Source of the DNA: Symsagittifera roscoffensis
Taxonomy: Eukaryota > Xenacoelomorpha > Acoela > Convolutidae
Assembly: GCF_963678635.1 (NCBI RefSeq)
Contig: NC_087070.1
Location: 31,843,704 to 31,907,703, forward strand
Reading direction: 5' to 3'
DNA length: 64,000 nt
Part shown: one piece after another, positions 43,445 through 54,771 of the stretch
Layout: each line of letters opens with the position of its first letter
Position numbering within the stretch: the stretch's first letter is position 1
Program-made: the position numbers and the translations under genes
Notes under the pieces: generated by a model
What the model saw: the letters and a program-made list of their open reading frames with translations, nothing else
Told to the model about the DNA's origin: nothing
Databases searched by the model: none

Positions 43445-44450
43445 CTCGTCTTAGTTGATAGAGGGTTGACGGGTTCCACTGATTTTTGCACCTAATCCTA
43501 ATCTGTCTTTTTCCAGTACTCCTCTACGTAGAAGCTTTCTTCTGAGTCCATTTGAACTTTTTTGTTGTCGCTCAAGCTTGAGGTATTGTTGTTGTCGTTT
43601 TTCTCCCTGGTTCCTTCCTCATTAACTTCAATTGCGGTTCCACTACTAGGTATTCCAGACCCTCCATGTCTTGAGGCGCCTTCTGTCAATGGGACGTGCA
43701 ATTATGGGTTTTCGTGGTGGACAACGCGTCCAGTGCTCGAGCGATACAAAATATTTTTTTGGTGCATTTGGTGATTGCAAAACGTCCCCTCCACTTCTTA
43801 GCAGCTTTTTGCCCCCATTGGTGGGATTACTTTTTGGAAATTCCAGACATATTGTCCCATTTTGTATGGTTTTGCCCCTATCACATTCTCGCTACATTTC
43901 TTTCATTGACGCTTTTGGGCGTGGACAGTATTCCATCTGCATAGATCGTTGAGCTCCTATTTTCTCTGGATGGGTTCTCGTACGTATGCTTGAGAAGAAA
44001 TTTTCTGTTCCTGATACTCTGGAAATTTAACGTTACTGGCGTTGCTGTTTCCTCAATTGTCAACAACTTGAAGGGTTTTATGCCAGTAGTTGCGTTGAGT
44101 GGCCTATTATTTACCCCAACTATCTGAAGTAGGTATTTTTCCCAATCTGTCTCGTTTCTAGACTTTTGTACCCTCAGCATTTCACTAGGTCCGGTTTCGT
44201 CTTTTTGCTAGTCGATATCTCTGCGGATGATAAGTTGTTGAGTGAGCTAGAGCAATGCATGGTCGATTCATTTTTTTCAGGACTCCTACGAAGTCTTTTT
44301 GATTAGAATTTAGATAATGTCTCTTGAACTTTTTCCGAATTAGTTGTTTCTTTGCAATACTAGGTATCTTTTCGGCTCCTTTCTATCGTAAGTTATGTTC
44401 AACTGCTCGATAAGCTGATTGAATACTTCTCCACTAGAAGTAACCTTACT
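43445..44450 (-). pseudogene. Ty3/gypsy-like integrase remnant, unit 2
   Basis: Better preserved than the unit 1 copy. A minus frame at 43,881-44,180 is open across ETDWEKYLLQIVG and NRPLNATTGIKPFKLL to SVNERNV. The acidic C-terminal segment at 43,498-43,701 (LHVPLTEGAS to FYVEEYWKKTD) is also open. The upstream catalytic region is broken. No LTRs were recognised. Confidence 0.55.
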
Positions 44451-44916
44451 TGAATGGAACCTGTGTTTGAACAAAGTGTGAAGACAGTCAATTTAATATT
44501 TATCTAATCTCTGCAAAATTTGGCTAAAAGATTTTCCTATTAAAACCAAATGGAAAATACAATTCTCTAAAGAACATAAAGAATTGTGGGTAGACACACA
44601 ATAATCTTGGGTTACTTTTTTTTTTCGTAAAACTCGTTGAAAGCAGAAAAAATAGCGGTTTTTTACCGGAATCAAAATAAAAGTTGGGAAGAGCTTGACA
44701 CATAGCAGCTGCCATTGGTAAGAATGAATTTTGCAGAAAATTATGTAATTATATGGGAGAAGTAACGCCTTCACGCTTTCCAATAAGGGAAAATTCATAT
44801 AAAACCTTCCATATTTGGTACTACTACCATACATGGAAATCGCGATGACTCATATTGTTTATTCCCATTTTCATTTAATCTCAAAATAATTTCTCTCAAT
44901 TTTCCTCATCTGATCA

Positions 44917-46259
44917 GTTTGTTCTTCAAAAATGTACTCAAGAAAGACGCTAGTACATTTATATTGATTTCTCAAAAAACAAAACAAAAAATGGTAGATT
45001 TGTTTGGTTCCAAAAACGCTACAAGGGGAAAAATTTTTTTGAACCCTGCTTTCAACAATCAAAAATTAATGATTTGAGACAATTTTCCAACAAATCGATC
45101 TTAGTGAAGTGTGTGTAACAATCAAGAAGTACAATTTGAACAAACCGCCCGACTTCACTGCAAAGGAAAATGAACATTTGAAGCAAGTTGCCTACGTCAA
45201 GTATATTTTGAATGAACTCAAACAGCTGTCCCAAATTTTAGGAGACTTTATATTTGTTGATAATTGTAAGTTTCTGTGATGTTTTTTAAACCTCTGTGAT
45301 GCATTACAAACATTGTAATGCTTTTTGATGTTTTGTATGTTTGGTAATTTAGAAATTATTGTTTCAAAACAATTTTTCCTCACTGATGTGTACATTTAGA
45401 GCTCGGAAATCTGAGGAAAAATCAGACAAAAAACATACAATTTAGTTAAAACTGAAAAGAGACATTAAGCAATTATCAGTTGAATTTCCAGTATTTGTTT
45501 ACAAAATTTCAGAAAAACAATGTTTTAATTACGGTTTACATCTAAATTTAAGTGAATTTTGTCCTTTTGAACAAAATTACAACCAAAATTTAGTTTTAGT
45601 TAAAAACTTTGTCAATGATTTTGGAATTTTTGTATTTCATTGGTTGTTTACTATATTTTTTAACATAATTTGAGCTTTTGATTGACTACATGAATTTCCT
45701 AAAATCAAATTAGTTTCTAAGTAGGAGAAAAACTTTTATTGGGGATTGGTAATACAAAATAACTGAAAAACGGTACACCAATTCGAGTTTTTTTCAATTT
45801 TCGTTGCATAATTCAGTAAGAAATATGTTTATATCAAAAGCTTTTTTAATGTCTGAAATGGACATTTATCAGATTTTAAGGTTGAACTACTACAAAAACT
45901 TAGAAAAATGATGAACACATGGAGATTGTAATAGTTTCATTTTGTATAGAAACATAGAAAATTCAATAGTTTTGTTAAAAAGATGGAGAGGAGATTTCAG
46001 AAAAAGTAAGTACTGCCAAATTTATTAACAATCTTTTTATTTAGAAGAGTTAACTCAGATTGAGTGGTCGATCAGTAAAAAACAAAACAATGGAAGAGCC
46101 AATGAAACAAAAATTGAAGATAAGGAACATCATTTCGATTACTGTTTTGAATTTGATAAAAATGCAAATCTGAAAGACTTCCGGTTGTTTATATTACAAT
46201 ATACCACAAAGAAAACAATAAAAATGTATATTTTCTTAAATTCGTTTTTCACTGGTTAG
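44917..46259 (+). CDS. Unrecognised multi-exon gene (F/Y/N-rich), unit 2
   Basis: Same exon order as 24,030-25,372, with the same 39-nt terminal intron (46,006-46,044) and stop near 46,257. Here the first exon lacks the extra A of unit 1, so a longer upstream frame (FFKNVLKKDASTF) continues into FGSKNATRGK. If that is the ancestral state, unit 2 is the intact copy and unit 1 begins instead at an internal ATG. Function is unknown. Confidence 0.5.
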
Positions 46260-46677
46260 AAATAGAACAAATCAAAGACATTTTGTTCGAAATTTCAAAA
46301 ATTTGTTTTGAATATCAGAAAAATCGTACAAAACAGACAAGAAAATTCATTTATCTCGCTTTGGTGTCAAATTTATATGTTAGTTAATTTGGAATTTTTA
46401 AAAAAAAGTGATTAATTGGAAAGTTTCATAAATCTAGTTTTGTTCCGATCAACATGGTAAATTTGTTTTTCACTGGTTAGAAATAGAACAAATCAAAGAC
46501 ATTTTGTTCGAAATTTCAAAATTTGTTTTGAATATCAGAAAAATCGTACAAAACAGACAAGAAATTTCATTTATCTCACTTTGGTGTCAAATTTATATGT
46601 TAGTTAATTTGGAAATTTTCAAAAACAAATTGATTAATTGGGAAGTTTCATAAATCTAGTTTTGTTCCGATCAAAAA
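46238..46677. repeat. 220-bp tandem repeat, two units
   Basis: Counterpart of 25,351-26,008 with one unit fewer; units start at 46,238 and 46,459. Confidence 0.95.
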
Positions 46678-47023
46678 AAATTGTTCCGAATATTTGATTT
46701 TGATTGGTTAATACCACAAACACTACCTGTAAAGGAATGCTCGATTCTGATTGGTTGATATCAAAAATTTTGAACACTACATGGTTAGATTGGATGATTT
46801 TTATTTCAGCTTGCTTAAACAGAGTGATATCCATTCTGATTTTCTTTCACGTTAAAAAACAATTGGTGAAGAATCTTACATAACCGTTTTTAATTACTTT
46901 TATTCACTTTTGAGACTATTAAACTCTTCTTTTATAAAAACATGGGATATTCTAAATCTCCCATTTTTTCTCAAGTTCTTTCTTTACTTATTTAGTTGCT
47001 GTCACTGAATAGAAACGAAAGAG

Positions 47024-47161
47024 ATGCATAGAATATACACACGTAGAGATGCGTCAAGACATCGTAGAACATGTGGTGTTTTGAAGTGTTCCAATTGTAA
47101 CTTTTATACTTATAGCAGCGAGGAACTCACTAATCATATCAAGAAGACACACTCCAAATAA
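47024..47161 (+). CDS. 45-aa single C2H2 zinc-finger peptide, unit 2
   Basis: Identical at nucleotide level to the frame at 26,358-26,495, although bases immediately around it differ between the units (for example ACTGAATAG against ACTGATTAG upstream). The same caution applies: it may be a terminal exon. Confidence 0.55.
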   Translation: MHRIYTRRDASRHRRTCGVLKCSNCNFYTYSSEELTNHIKKTHSK

Positions 47162-47283
47162 AAAAATGATACATTTTAAAAAATAAACAGAGAAAAATAC
47201 TATGAATAATAGTTTTTACTGAATGTGAAAAGTCTACACAAAAAATTTGAAATCAATCTAGTAAAAACTATACAATTTTTTCA

Positions 47284-47445
47284 TCACAGTTCTTGATCTG
47301 TCATTTTTTTATTCAAAAATTCTAATTGATGATAAAGCCAGCACCAATCAAGTTCAAATTGTCGTGAAAATATCAATGGAAATCGATCCGAAGCTCGTTC
47401 TTCAACAGAAAAAACTCCATTGTTTGCATGCTTGCGAAGTTTTTG
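47284..47445 (-). CDS. Candidate minus-strand exon (RQFELDWCWLYHQ), unit 2
   Basis: Counterpart of 26,618-26,779 with a synonymous Arg change and Met to Leu before IFSRQFEL. Still open throughout. Confidence 0.35.
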   Translation of the reverse strand, partial: QKLRKHANNGVFSVEERASDRFPLIFSRQFELDWCWLYHQLEFLNKKMTDQEL

Positions 47446-48149
47446 TCATAATGAATTTGTAGTAAAATCGCATAACATACGCTAATGATTGGTTAAGTAT
47501 ATATTCAAACTGGATATTGATAAGACATCGACTAATTGAAAGGTTTGGCCTAGTTACCATTTTAAAGTTTTTCATGTTTATTGCTTGTAAAAGTGTTTAT
47601 AGAGTAGTGAGTTTTGAAGCAGATAATAAGGGTTGATTTATTAAGAATTATGGTTTTCTACTGGTTCAAAAAAGAAACTGATAACTGATCTAGTATAGAT
47701 GAAAAATTGTCTGTTTTTGCTATACTTTACAAAAATCAAGAAAATAATATAGATATTTCTCGACCAAAATTTTACTTCTAGAAAGAAGTTCAGATTTCAA
47801 ACAGCAACATTCAGTTCTCAGGTTGAGATATTAATTTGAAGATTGTTAGTTAAGGATTAATGGTATCAATTCTGCTTCGGATTATTGAACGTTCGTTGAG
47901 ATGATACATTTTTGCATCTAAATATCCTTTTTGAATTAAAATTTTGTTAAAATTAGATAAAAATGGGAGATAGAAAATCGAGCATAAACTGAGAAAGTTC
48001 CAAACTGAGATTAAAAAAATCAATTCTTTTCATTAGTGCAATTGAAATAGTTTTGCTAAAAAGTAGCTTATAAATTGTATCGTAAGAAAAATCCATCATG
48101 AAAAGTCTCAAAGGTTTATATTTATGTGTAATTTAATGAAAAATTTGTG

Positions 48150-48510
48150 ATCATTTGATAGATCTGGCATCTTGCTAAAAAAATTGAAACATCTTTCGCA
48201 TGTTGTAGGAAAATAGTGAAATACTTTTCGCATTTTGTCGAAAAAAGTGAAACATTTTTCGCATCTTGTCAAAAAAATTGAAAAACTTCTGGCATCTTGG
48301 CAAATCAATTGAAACACTTTTTCCTATGTTGTAGGAAAACAGTGAAAAACTTTTCACATATGCTTGAAAACATTGAAACACTTGTCACATTTTGCTGAAA
48401 AAAATGAAACATTTATCGTGTTCTGTTGAAAAAAGTGAAACAAATTTCGCATTTTGTCGGAAAAAAACTGAACGCTTTTCGCATTTGGTAGAAAAAATTG
48501 AAACACTTAA
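48150..48510. repeat. 31-bp minisatellite, unit 2 tail
   Basis: Near-identical to 27,490-27,850. Confidence 0.9.
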
Positions 48511-49379
48511 GCATCTTACCGAAAAAATCATAACAATTTTTCTGGCAGCTAATTTTTAATCTTTATTAAATTTTTGTTCAAAAATTTATCCTTTAGAAAA
48601 CTAAATTTTGCTTGTCTGTTGATCAGAAACAATAAAAAACCCATGTATAAACATAGAAAATAGCGATGTAAGTCATCAATATAGAAGTTTTCTAGGCAAA
48701 AAATCAATATAATTTTACATTAAAATTTTGCGTTTTTCGCTTAATCGTCTAAGTAATGAAGTTGGACTTTTGCATAATTTTTTCTATTTATTTAGGCAAT
48801 GAAAAAGTAATTCCACCCAAAAAAAATACGTCATTACACTTTAATTTTTATAAAACAGTAAAGTTGTAGAATTTTTCCACCAGAGTTTTTGATGTCATTA
48901 TTCATTAACTTCTAGAATCTTCTAATTTTTAGAATCTACAGATTATATGCTCGAATTTTATGAGAAGTCATTACACATTAACCTTTTTCTGAATCTGCTA
49001 AATTCTAGAAATATCCAATAAAAATTCAACCTATTAGAATTTCAGAACTAACTCTAAGGTGATGAGATTCATGAAAGCATTTGTGGATTTTAGTTAATTT
49101 GCTAGTTTTTTTCAGTCTATAAAAATAAATACTCAACCAAGGTTGTGATTAATAGGAATAGTTTTCAAGGCAATTCTTCTCTTTAAAAAAATTTTCAAAC
49201 TTAGCTTAAGGTCAACAAAAAATTCTTATTCTACAAAACTCTTTATAAACAATTAAAGTCAACCAAATAATGAAAAATTTTTGAATGAGTTCAGATGTTT
49301 TTAGAGAATGTTAGCAAAATTTACGGCTGAAAATAATATATATTTCATTTTATTTGAAAACCTCCTTCAATTCGGCTCA

Positions 49380-49895
49380 TTCTATCAAATCTATCCCAAA
49401 AGTTGAAACCAATCAGAATAGAACGGGCGAGTTTCTGCATCCAGTATGAAATTGGTACCGAAACTGTCAAGATTTTCAAATTTAAAAAACCTCCCAGTCT
49501 ACTGAGCAAATTTTCATAGGTCTTTCAGAATGGAGAGAACTCGAGCGTAAAAGAATTGGAGAATTTAGAAAAGAATTGGCTATGTCTAAGTCACCTTCAA
49601 GAAAAAAGTCACCTCCAAATGAAAATTTTTTTGATGAAGTTGTGGATCTGGGATACGGAAATAGTTTTCATTCTTTACTAGTAAGCATTTACTACAAATG
49701 ACTTTTTTTGAAAAAATGATTGAATTTGACATCTTGTACAGAGATCCGAAGAAGTGTTTCAGTCCTTTAAGAATTTCCCAACAAGATTGGCGAAAAATTG
49801 TAACAATTCGTGATAGAAGGAACAGTCTCTTCTGCTGTTACTGTCTGACAGGGCTCCATTTCTGTCAGTTTTGTAGTATTACTTATGATCACTAA
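49380..49895 (+). pseudogene. MSK / CxxC-CxxC gene with deleted start, unit 2
   Basis: A 29-bp deletion after TCTATCAA removes the ATG and the first ten or so codons present at 28,724. The A-run shift of unit 1 is also present. The last exon (CCYCLTGLHFCQFC) is unchanged. Unless another start is used, this copy cannot make the N-terminus. Confidence 0.5.
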
Positions 49896-50074
49896 GATGT
49901 AGTTGTTTCCAAATTCCTCATACAGATCTTCTGGTGATCAGTTTGTTGAACCTATTTGATCTCAGAGCTCTCGACTGACTTCAGAGCAAATTTTATCTTA
50001 TCATGTGTTGTTTCACTTGTATACATAACAAGCACTTGTTGATTGGTTCCTCGCAGGTTTTTCCGATATTTTGG

Positions 50075-50528
50075 TTAATCAAAACTATGCAGTATTGTTT
50101 TAAACATTTTTTTCATGCCTTGATACTTTATTTTTTTAATGTGATTCGAATAGTATCTCTCCTGATTTAACTGTGGAAAAATGATTACAATGTAACTGAA
50201 CAAAATTTTCTCTGCAACTTTCGTTTTGCATACTAATACTCCATCCGCTGTGTGATAAGGTAACTCTTTCCGGTTTTTATATAACTGACTCAAGAGTTTG
50301 TAGCTGTCCTTGTCTAGTTTTCTCTTTCTCCGTTCTCTTGATTTTACGGTTTCTCGTCATCTTGTCGCACTTCTGAGCTTTAATGAGTTCTAATGAGATT
50401 CGATTCAGCGCAATAATTTGCCCGGTTAAGATCCAGGGACGATGTCTGTCCTCTTCAAGTTTTACGCGCACGATTGTAATCAAGATGGCTTGGACGGGTA
50501 CAATCGGTTTCCTTGTTTGCTCTCGCAA
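50075..50528 (-). CDS. Two unrecognised basic frames, unit 2
   Basis: Counterparts of 29,438-29,891. Here the upstream frame continues past the duplication boundary into unique sequence, so this may be the original context. No family was recognised. Confidence 0.25.
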
Positions 50529-50536
50529 TTTGATTA

Positions 50537-51560
50537 CACAAAAGTTTTCGGGAAAGCTTTCTCAGGACTGCTATCCTTTCTAGCAAAACGCTTTTTTGGC
50601 TTTTGAGTATCCGGTATTGTACTCTGCTACAGCGGAGAGTTTTCAATCTGGTTGAAATTTTTTTTTAAACTATAATCGAAAACAATTTTGACAAATTTTT
50701 GAAGAAAAACTCCTATCTTACAATTTTCTTCTAAGCAAAAGGCACTATCTTACAACTTTCTTATAAAAAAGTCCCTATCTTGTAAACATTCTCAGAAAAT
50801 ATTTTGTTAGAAGTCTTAAGACGATTATAAGAAAAGTTTAAGTTAGTGATTTTGGTCAACCTGGGAAAAATTAATCGGAACGCAAGAAAAGAAAGAACCA
50901 AGGAATCCGCTCACAATTCACAAAATATACCGTTTCGTGAAGTACTGATTATAATGATATAGCAGTCCTGCACTGAAGTTTCTCGGATGGAAACAGATTA
51001 TTTTGAGAAAATTTTGCAAAAAAAGGTTGTCGTTTTAATTGACAATCTGTCACCAATTTAAGGACAACAATTTGTCACCAATTTTTTGTAAATTTTCGGA
51101 TACGATTATATCCTTTTATCATTTGTTAAATTAAAAAAAAACCTTTTTTCGTCTCCATAGAGCCCCCAGAAAATCCATTTTAAAAATGAATCTCCGAATG
51201 CATGGTTTTTGATTTTAATGAACATTCAGGCACAGCAATTTTTGTTTTTGAATATTTTTAAAGCATTGCGACCCTGGATAACACTAGACTAAAACCAATC
51301 ACCGATTGATAATAATAATGAAACGCCAATTTAATCAGTTACTACTACGCCAAGAACCGATAATTACCCGATAAGGGATAAACCTCGGAGAAACTTCGGT
51401 GCGGGGAAACTTCATCTTGTTTAAACCTGAATAATCCCATCAGATTTTCAAACTTTCTTGTTTTCATGTTTCTGTAACAGATATTAAGGAAAACAAACAC
51501 ATTTCCTGAAATTTTGTCCAGCAATTAATCATGAGGTTTAAATTTTCATAAAAACCAAGG
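50537..51560. other. Unique flank right of the duplication, no gene
   Basis: AT-rich with local repeats of CTATCTTAC/CTATCTTGTA around 50,715-50,780 and CACCAATTT at 51,050-51,080. No supported frame was seen. Confidence 0.4.
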
Positions 51561-51699
51561 CTGTGGAAAAAGGATTGTCGTCAATTTTTTTTCTGGAATT
51601 ATTTCACAGTTGCATTACGAGGCCAAACTGTGCACTGGATAGGCGCACAATTTTGTGTCTGTATGTTCCTGGATTCCAGAGACAATTCCTTAAATATGT

Positions 51700-51985
51700 T
51701 CCAAATTGTAAGTGGATTCCACAAACAAAATTTCAGTGGATTCCGCGTACATATACCTGTAACGTAAATTTTGTCGGAACATTTATTTTGTTGCGGACTC
51801 CGCAACAAGCTAAAATAGTTAGTTGTTCTGGATTCGGCAACTGTAAGTGGATTCCGCAAAATGTAAGTGGAATCTGCAAATTGTAAGTGGAATCCGCAAA
51901 TGTAGGTGGAATTCGCAAAATTTGTATGCGGAATCCGCAAAAGTAAGCGGATTCCCCAAATTGTGAGTGGATTCCGCATTTTTGT
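51700..51985. repeat. Degenerate GTAAGTGGATTCCGC array
   Basis: About ten imperfect units of 20-30 bp share GTAAGTGGATTCCGCAAA-like sequence (for example near 51,710, 51,845, 51,865, 51,885, 51,940, 51,965). Most units start with a 5' splice-site-like GTAAGT or GTGAGT. A single further match is near 52,090. The overlapping open frames here are by-products of the repeat. Confidence 0.75.
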
Positions 51986-52194
51986 TTATTACTGAACTTG
52001 CATATGAACAAGTAAAAGCTAGAGGTGGAATATTTGATTTATTATCTGTAGGAACGCGCAATTTGAAAGCAAGGACATAATCATTTGTCAGCGGAATCCA
52101 CAAACGAATCTAAAAACAATGGTTAACTATGCGGATGTCAAATCTTTCCTTTTCGGATAATTTTTGGGATCGGAAAATACAGTCGTCGAAAGCC

Positions 52195-52380
52195 ATTTAG
52201 GGCTTGTGATAGTTTGAAATGGGTTTGAAATGGCTGTTCAGAGTTTGAAATGGCTGTTCCTGCTTGAAATGAGTGCAGTTATGTCACTCATCAGTATTTG
52301 AGATGAGATGGTTCAGTTATGATTGAGAAATCATCATCAGTATTTGAGATGAGATGGTTTAGTATTTTAGACGAGATAAA
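52195..52380. repeat. Short local repeats
   Basis: GTTTGAAATGGCTGTTC occurs twice in tandem with a third partial copy. CATCAGTATTTGAGATGAGATGGTT occurs twice about 50 bp apart. Confidence 0.7.
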
Positions 52381-52544
52381 GGACGGCTCGATTGTATTTT
52401 TTGAAAGCTGAACTGAAATGTCCTCTGAAAACTGCATTAAAAAATTCTCTTTTAAATAAAACTGAAAAGAAAAATTTATAAAAGCAGTAAAAAATACAGT
52501 ATGGAAAGTAAAATTTTGTTTTTAAATTTTTTTGAGCAATTGGA

Positions 52545-53862
52545 TCAATTTTTCTGTTCTTCCACGAATGTTTCTGAATCCTTTTTCTCGAAAACTCCAC
52601 CTTCGACAAAGCGTCTTTGTTGTCTTAATGGCTCACTATAATATTCGTAGTCTGGTGTGTTTGTTGCAGTTTTCTCCAGATAAAGTTTGCGTTTACCTCT
52701 TTTCTTGAATTTAATTTTCTCTTTCCGCAACTTTTGATACGAATCATTTGACGTATTTGGGTTCTGATGTTTGAGCGTATTTAAAATAAAATCTTTAACG
52801 GAGTCAAGTAGAGTATCTTTATCCGGACAAACGAAGGGTGTAATACTTTCGAATTGCAGACTTGAAAGGAAATCACTTATTTCGTCAGTTGAAGAGTGCG
52901 AAGAATAACAGCACCGAATGGTTCTCTCAGACACTGCTTTAACCAATCTCCCAGGCATTGTCTCGTGTTTAGTGAATAACAATGCGGTTGGAAAGATTGT
53001 AAGCACTTCTGATCTTGGGATTCCCGGCTTGCAAGGCAGTTTCAAGTTCACATACGCAGACGACGGCTTGCAGAAATGGATTTTGGTACTTTCGCCATCT
53101 ACGGTGAGCCAATTTTGAATGGACGGAACAAATTTGTACAGTTGATACTGACATAATGAAACGTGAACTTTACTGTTGAATCTAAACGCAAGCTCTTTCA
53201 TTAAAATTTCATAACCGTAGCAAATTTTGTTACAAAAATGGACCACATTATTTTGAAATGAACAGAGCCATGCGGATACGACTTGAAAGATGGCTGAAAG
53301 ACAGCTCTCCCTACAAGGTATCAAATTGGAATCTGTTTTGCAGAACGTTGTGCCGATGTAAATTGATGTATTGTCAAAATTGTGAACAGCAGCTTCTTGT
53401 AAATTGTCGAAAAGATGATTGATTCGCTTCGCGTGATCAACTTGCCATCTGAAATTGCAAGTAGAAAGAACAGATTTATCTTTGGAAAGTACTAAGAACA
53501 TTACTGAACCTGGACAATGACCGGCAGGAATAAGATTGACAGTTAGAGTATGAGTCTCGTCCCCCTTCCGATGAAACATTCAATGTTATCTCATTATCTG
53601 AATCCGGAGGTAATATATATGGAGTTAAATGAACATAAAGCGGCAATGCACTCAACGAAGCAGCCGAAACTTATGACAATAAATTTTTAGTTTTTGATTT
53701 GTTTTGACCTTTCGAAGAGCTCAGGCTCACTAGAGCCACCATGTGATCTGTATGACAGTGCGAAAGAAAATAAACCTTAGATTTAAGGTTCTCACTATTG
53801 AAGCGATCAATTGAAACCCCAGGAAATTCTGATATTGGACCGGGAAATTCCGACATAATCAT
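52545..53862 (-). pseudogene. Artemis-like (SNM1 family) nuclease, catalytic residues altered
   Basis: The frame starts near 53,856-53,862 (SEFPG..SIDRFNSENLKSK). It reaches the metallo-beta-lactamase motif HCHTDHM, then PAGHCPGSVMFL, the TTFC region, YGYEILMKEL and SSHSSTDEISDFL, closely following the order in Artemis (DCLRE1C), which opens hairpins in end joining and V(D)J recombination. Two metal-binding Asp are replaced: TGDFR-type motif 3 reads TCNFR, and the LDTTFC-type motif reads IGTTFC. A TAA follows the first block; a 39-nt GT-AG intron (53,708-53,670) could remove it. A one-base shift remains at a CCCCC run (53,561-53,565). The long Artemis C-terminal tail is missing. It is either a pseudogene or a non-catalytic relative with a miscalled base. 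Confidence 0.7.
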
Positions 53863-53959
53863 AGAATGGAAAAGGAGATATGAACAGTGAGTTAAACAAA
53901 TGAGGATTGAAGATAAATTTCCATATTTTTCATGAAAGAAGAAGACCACCACATTTTGA

Positions 53960-54285
53960 TCCTCATGAGTCTGTATTGAAAGTAAACATCTATCTTTGGT
54001 TAATTTATACAGCCAAAAAATTAATTATTTGGGCGCATCATTACATCTGGTGGATTCGGATTTAAACCATTAGCTTCAGTTGAGCCAATTTTCTGAAGTC
54101 AAAAAGAAATACCTCGGATTTTTGGTTCCATAACTATGTAACATAAGTACCATTAAAATATTTAACTAATTTATTCTACTATGTAGCATCAGCACCAATA
54201 AAGATCAGATGAGACAATAAAGATAACGATAAGGCAAAAAAGTAAAAGATAACTAAAACTCAGTTTTATACCCTTTACTGAAGAA
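53960..54285. other. Spacer, no gene
   Basis: Intergenic sequence upstream of the Artemis-like start; no supported frame or repeat. Confidence 0.4.
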
Positions 54286-54560
54286 CCTTTACTGATAAGT
54301 AGGGAATTTTGTAGCATTGTAGGGCATACTGAACGAGCGCTGTTGAGTGACGGCTAAAAAAACAGTTTTCTAATAAACTAGTGATAAAATATATTAGTAA
54401 TATTTTTTGAGATTTGAGATTTTGAACCTTTACTGACAAGTAGGGCATTTTGTAGCATTATAGGGCATACTCCACGAGCGCTGTTGAGTGACGGCTAAAA
54501 AAGACAATTTTCTAATAGTTTTCTAATAAACTAGTCATAAAATATTTTAGGAATCTATTT
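54285..54560. repeat. About 140-bp direct repeat
   Basis: Two copies of a block with CCTTTACTGA, AAGTAGGG, TTTTGTAGCATT, TAGGGCATACT and ACGAGCGCTGTTGAGTGACG start near 54,285 and 54,425. A short partial match (GCATACTACACGGCTAAAAAA) recurs near 54,690. Confidence 0.85.
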
Positions 54561-54589
54561 TGAGATTTGAGATTTTGAACTTTTACATG

Positions 54590-54690
54590 GACGTGGATTG
54601 ACATTGATAGATTGACGTTGTTAGATTGATAGACGTTGATTGACGTTGATTGACGTTGACTGACGTTGATTGACGTTGATGGACGTTGAT
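54590..54690. repeat. TGACGTTGAT decamer array
   Basis: About nine imperfect tandem copies of a 10-bp unit TGACGTTGAT, with TAGATTGA variants at the left end. Confidence 0.9.
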
Positions 54691-54771
54691 AGCATACTAC
54701 ACGGCTAAAAAAAGTTTTCTCATAAACAAGTCAAAAACCATTTTAGTAATATATTTTGAGATTTTGAAACT

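Larger units (their letters stand above)
29900..50536. repeat. Segmental tandem duplication, unit 2 (20.6 kb)
   Basis: The second head-to-tail copy of 12,217-29,899. Relative to unit 1 it lacks the right palindrome arm, the 414-bp duplication, one 220-bp unit and 29 bp at the MSK start. It gains an internal 3,788-bp tandem duplication of its front part. It ends at 50,536, where unique sequence resumes. Confidence 0.95.

Noticed and set aside
51563-52103. Overlapping frames of 90-126 codons on both strands
   Set aside because: Most lie over the GTAAGTGGATTCCGC repeat and change with repeat phase; no motif.
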